Source: Antedon mediterranea (lineage: Eukaryota > Echinodermata > Crinoidea > Comatulida > Antedonidae). From it: a stretch of 64,000 bases of DNA. The notes under the pieces were generated by a model. The model made no database searches and had not been told where the DNA came from. It saw only the letters and a program-made list of their open reading frames with translations. The position numbers were made by a program, and so were the translations under genes. Shown one piece after another: positions 61,948 to 64,000 of this stretch (positions within the stretch are counted from its first letter, which is position 1; the number at the start of each line of letters is the position of its first letter). The DNA lies in assembly GCF_964355755.1 (NCBI RefSeq), contig NC_092674.1, positions 4,407,001 through 4,471,000 of the forward strand, read 5' to 3'.

Positions 61948-62172
61948 TTGTTTTACCACCAGAACTAGGAGTGAGTGAGCTTACGTAATTACGGTTCCAC
62001 TGTTTTAGCTGCTCGGCCACTCACTGATGCAATATATATACAGAATAAATTTGAGCTTGTTTTTGTTTTCAGTGACTATGATGCAATTAAAGAAGATCTA
62101 CGGCAACTTGTGAAAGATTTAATAACTAACTTTCTGAAACCAGATGAGTATAAGCTACAATCAAAGTCATAG
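44215..62172 (+). CDS. PGM2: Phosphopentomutase/phosphoglucomutase 2 (PGM2/PGM2L1 type)
   Basis: Interconverts ribose-1-P/ribose-5-P and, less well, glucose-1-P/glucose-6-P in the cytosol. 16 exons: 44215-44280, 49801-49900, 50287-50354, 50632-50720, 50908-50992, 53532-53639, 54659-54828, 55641-55764, 56000-56270, 56892-56983, 57434-57527, 58293-58422, 59690-59789, 60947-61033, 61488-61621, 62073-62172 (TAG). Phases agree throughout; 605 aa (human PGM2 612). The phosphoserine loop [16 protein letters not shown], metal-binding DPDADR, sugar loop [17 protein letters not shown] and phosphate loop [12 protein letters not shown] are all intact, so it should be active. Exon 1 uses the donor AAG|gtaatg at 44281, giving [10 protein letters not shown] like human ETAQWLRWDK; the earlier GT at 44254 would delete that motif. 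It is probably the pro-orthologue of vertebrate PGM2 and PGM2L1. Intron 1 (5.5 kb) and intron 5 (2.5 kb) carry repeats. Confidence 0.95.
45190..45252. repeat. (AAT)n microsatellite, PGM2 intron 1
   Basis: Run of TAA/AAT units with one AAAAT interruption. Confidence 0.85.
47171..48795. mobile_element. 1.6-kb TTAA-flanked inverted-repeat element (piggyBac-like, non-autonomous), PGM2 intron 1
   Basis: TTAA lies on both sides (47167-47170 and 48796-48799). The ends are AGGGGGGTTCCGGGTTTAAAAT and the reverse complement of AGGGGGATTCTGGGTTTAAAAT. TTAA targets are the signature of piggyBac transposition. No transposase ORF is visible, and the tips do not match the best known piggyBac termini. Confidence 0.62.
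49161..49402. mobile_element. Inverted-repeat MITE (CAAGGCAATCTAACA ends), PGM2 intron 1
   Basis: Left AACCAAGGCAATCTAACAGC and right GTTGTTAAATTGCCTTGGTT are inverted repeats about 20 bp long. Same family as 5990-6412, without the nested insertion. Confidence 0.6.
49495..49600 (-). mobile_element. LINE/SINE 3' end with (TTGA)n tail, PGM2 intron 1
   Basis: On the minus strand the sequence ends AAAATAAAGATTGATTGATTGATG, a usual 3' end of CR1/L2-type elements. Only about 100 bp are recognisable. Confidence 0.45.
50430..50535. mobile_element. AGCTCTGTCTACAC MITE, copy 23 (left end lost)
   Basis: Right end GATAGTGTAGACAGAACT intact, left part decayed. PGM2 intron 3. Confidence 0.68.
52478..52592 (-). 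other. Exon-like open frame in PGM2 intron 5, minus strand, unrecognised
   Basis: After a strong acceptor (poly-T then ACAG, exon side ATCACAGAGG) an open frame runs [17 protein letters not shown] ... [10 protein letters not shown] to TAA, about 37 codons. It could be the last exon of a small gene nested antisense in PGM2, but I could not find a convincing upstream exon and do not recognise the protein. Confidence 0.25.
53806..53975 (-). mobile_element. tRNA-derived SINE, copy b (truncated)
   Basis: Contains the family body in reverse (GGTAACCCCTACTCGTCT, TTTAAAGTGCACAT) without the tRNA-like head. PGM2 intron 6. Confidence 0.6.
54935..55360 (-). mobile_element. Probable truncated LINE 3' end, minus strand, PGM2 intron 7
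   Basis: A 103-codon ORF (55355-55044; ...[20 protein letters not shown]...) followed by a GAATTTGAATTTGAATTT-type tail at 54960-54940 (minus strand). The protein was not recognised; the tail and placement suggest a LINE. Low certainty. Confidence 0.35.
56292..56429. mobile_element. Inverted-repeat element of the GGTTCCCACTA family, copy 2
   Basis: Shorter copy with ends AGCTTGGTTCCCACTAGG and TAGTGGGAACCAAAT, and the CAAGCGA / TCGCTTG pair inside. It begins 22 bp after PGM2 exon 9. Confidence 0.7.
56814..56861. mobile_element. AGCTCTGTCTACAC MITE, copy 24 (fragment)
   Basis: Right ~48 bp only, 30 bp before PGM2 exon 10. Confidence 0.6.
57021..57345 (+). mobile_element. tRNA-derived SINE, copy c (long form)
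   Basis: Head GAGTGGCCAAGCGGTTAAGAC, B-box-like CAGGTTCAAGTC, then TTCTGGTGGTAGAACAAGTC. It extends further 3' than copy a (CTGTCGTTGTGGACAGATG). PGM2 intron 10. Confidence 0.7.
57600..57930 (-). mobile_element. Truncated LINE 3' end, minus strand, PGM2 intron 11
   Basis: An 81-codon ORF (57930-57685) with [43 protein letters not shown] resembles the C-terminus of LINE ORF2 proteins. The 3' side is A-rich on the minus strand. Confidence 0.55.
58442..59278. repeat. 20-bp tandem array, about 42 units, PGM2 intron 12
   Basis: Unit GTGTCTCCTAAATAGAGGTT with variants GTGTCCCC and a shortened CCCCTTAATAGTT form that recurs at intervals (58551, 58668, 58882, 58999), so several units form larger repeats. 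It starts 20 bp after the PGM2 exon 12 donor. Confidence 0.92.
60640..60769. mobile_element. AGCTCTGTCTACAC MITE, copy 25 (ends trimmed)
   Basis: Interior complete, both terminal repeats partly deleted. PGM2 intron 13. Confidence 0.68.
61209..61346. mobile_element. AGCTCTGTCTACAC MITE, copy 26
   Basis: Complete, TAA on both sides (61206-61208, 61347-61349). PGM2 intron 14. Confidence 0.83.
61780..62025 (-). mobile_element. tRNA-derived SINE, copy d
   Basis: Reverse orientation, ending with AGCTGCTCGGCCACTCACT (complement of the A-box head). It ends about 50 bp before the last PGM2 exon. Confidence 0.68.
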
Positions 62173-64000
62173 AGAGGTGAGAGATTTTTATCTCTACTAC
62201 AGTTGTGTCTACACTATCAAACTTGATGTAACAAAAAGATGTGATGTGCCCATATATGGACACGAGATGTCATATCACTAGTCAAACATTAAACTAGTTT
62301 GATATTGTATACAGAGCTAATTATTTAGAATATAGATAACAAGTTCTTAACAAAACAAAGAAGGCACACAATTTCTATGTAATGTTTACCTGTGTCTCTT
62401 TTATTTACTAGGAGACAACATTCCTTGTGCCAGAACTTAGGCAGACATTTTAATGTTTATCAAGCCGTCCATCCATCCAATGTACAGATTGAGTATAACT
62501 ATCATCAACACAAATTATTTAAACAAAAATTTACCACCTTTAATATCAAATCATTGAATTCTCCAATGCAAATTTACTAAATATGATTTAGCAAGTTGAT
62601 ATTTTTTTAAAGGAAAATACAATAGAACTCCAAATAGGACACATTATAAGGACACCTCTTAAACCTAACATACTGTTCCTTTGAATAGGGGCTGACCATG
62701 TGTTAAAGGTTATATTTCCCCTTGTTGATTTAAAAAATGTTCCCTTATAGGAATGGGAAAGGAAGGTCTATTGTAATTTAAAATTGTTAATTACATTGAA
62801 ATATTATCACTATTTACTACTTTAAGAAATTGGTTTAGTAAATTGTGGAGTGAGCCTATACCATTATGGTGTATTTTTTTACCAACATTTTTCACAGCTT
62901 GAAGTGATATTGTGATTGTTCAGCACATTTAACCAAAGAGACTACTCTTTAAAAAATACATTAATTTTAGGAAAAAAAAGGTTTGCTGATGAAATAAAAG
63001 AAAAAATATTATGGCATGGTTACTTGGTAGTAACATTGCTGCTTAGCAGGGTAGTGGGTTCAAGACCTAGATTAAGTCATTGTCTGCTACCTTAAAGTAG
63101 ACATGTTTTAACTGAAATAAAATAATAATAAATTAATATATTATCATTTATTTTGAACTTACTGTGTACTTTGTTAAGACCGTTTAATAGTGCATTCACA
63201 CACAAAACAATTAAATATTAAAAGAATAAAAGGAGCCCCGTCCAGAACTATAATATAAGGAGAATACTATTTAAATGTATAAAATCTGAAAGTAAAAAGG
63301 TTTAATGTTTTACAGAACTTTTAATATTGGGTGATTTGTGTAAATATTAAAAGATCGAATATTGAAATCATTTTGTGACAAGAAAGATGACATTTAATAT
63401 TCTTTTATTTATTTTTGAAATAGTAAATCTGAAATAAGATGAATTTTATTAAGTTTTAGAAATAAATTAATAATATTTGTTTAATTAATATTGCTGATTA
63501 TATATTCAATGCTATGTCTATCTGTAGTTTTCTATATATAGCCTGTGTTTTCCTTAGTGTCAAACAATTTCTCGTTTCATTTTAAGAATATCTTTTTCTG
63601 TACATACAGAAACCAGTTTGAATTTTTGTTTCAAGTAAATGTTAATTATATACAGTAAGTGTAAACTGACAGGAAATATAACTATTTTATTTAAAGACCC
63701 TTCCCTACGTTTTTTAGATCTAATTTAAGATCACAAACTATATTTAATGTAAAAATAATACTATATGATCCTATTGCGATAACTTTTTTTGTCTTTAAAT
63801 GTTTAAAAATGTGAAAAATAAGTTGATTCTAATAATTATAGCTGCCCGCTATAAATCCTAAGATGCATTGCGCGTGGATTGATATTTTGGTTTTTCTTCT
63901 GTAATTCTTGATTGCTAATTTGTAAGCTTTGACTATTTGTATTGTCCGCCCACAACCCCCCCCCCCCCCCCCTAAAAAAAAACATGAACAATTAAGATTA
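62173..64000. other. PGM2 3'UTR and downstream intergenic DNA
   Basis: Begins with a MITE (62202-62318), then AT-rich sequence with AATAAA at 62993-62998, a possible PGM2 poly(A) signal. A short stretch near 63015-63075 with GGGTTCAAGACC (B-box-like) may be a tRNA-derived SINE fragment. A poly-C run lies at about 63957-63972. No gene was recognised to the window end. Confidence 0.4.
62202..62318. mobile_element. AGCTCTGTCTACAC MITE, copy 27
   Basis: Left tip diverged; begins 30 bp after the PGM2 stop codon, hence in the 3'UTR. Confidence 0.72.

Noticed and set aside
1-64000. A novel defence, toxin or biosynthetic gene cluster
   Set aside because: All seven genes belong to well-known eukaryotic families of separate pathways. 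The remaining DNA is introns and repeats, so no such system is supported.

Overview
This is a eukaryotic, AT-rich, intron-rich nuclear window that reads as a marine invertebrate deuterostome. An echinoderm is my best guess, from the gene orthology, the many GGCCTAGGCCT-type stretches and the repeat content; the sequence does not prove the phylum. No prokaryotic gene, CRISPR array or virus was seen. I reassembled seven protein-coding genes by hand from splice sites, reading phase and family similarity. Six are complete and one is partial.

Layout, left to right. (1) TBC1D1/TBC1D4-type Rab-GAP, minus strand, first coding exon only (474-1010). (2) UCHL3-type ubiquitin hydrolase, plus strand (2374-6663), with a tandemly duplicated catalytic exon. 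(3) PGAP2, a GPI-anchor remodelling membrane protein, minus strand (8671-11475). (4) NFXL1, a RING/NF-X1 zinc-finger protein with a C-terminal membrane anchor, minus strand, 17 exons (14274-23535). (5) UBE3A/E6AP HECT ubiquitin ligase, plus strand (24632-31318), with a start codon split by an intron. (6) GATB, mitochondrial Glu-tRNA(Gln) amidotransferase subunit B, minus strand, 12 exons (34045-44060). (7) PGM2-type phosphopentomutase/phosphoglucomutase, plus strand, 16 exons (44215-62172). TBC1D/UCHL3, NFXL1/UBE3A and GATB/PGM2 are head-to-head pairs. The GATB and PGM2 start codons lie only 154 bp apart, so they very probably share a promoter. UCHL3/PGAP2 and UBE3A/GATB are convergent.

The genes are housekeeping genes of different pathways and do not form one functional system. 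Their linkage is still informative: in human, TBC1D4 sits beside UCHL3 on chromosome 13q22, and TBC1D1, PGM2, UCHL1 and NFXL1 are grouped on 4p12-p14. The window therefore looks like the unduplicated ancestor of that pair of regions.

The introns and intergenic DNA are full of mobile and tandem repeats. One palindromic MITE family (TIR beginning AGCTCTGTCTACACTATCAA, 3-bp TAA/TTA target duplications, Harbinger-like) occurs about 27 times. Also present are a 3.09-kb element with ~75-bp inverted ends and a 9-bp target duplication (Mutator-like) in GATB intron 1, a 1.6-kb TTAA-flanked element in PGM2 intron 1, a TTGCGCAA-rich inverted-repeat element in NFXL1 intron 1, a tRNA-derived SINE family, truncated LINEs, a 30-bp satellite array in the last GATB intron (split by a LINE), a 20-bp array in PGM2, a 40-bp array touching an NFXL1 donor site, and a fresh 196-bp tandem duplication that copies part of NFXL1 exon 14. 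The most interesting biological signals are the duplicated UCHL3 catalytic exon, the split UBE3A start codon with an upstream alternative N-terminus, and the ancestral gene linkage.
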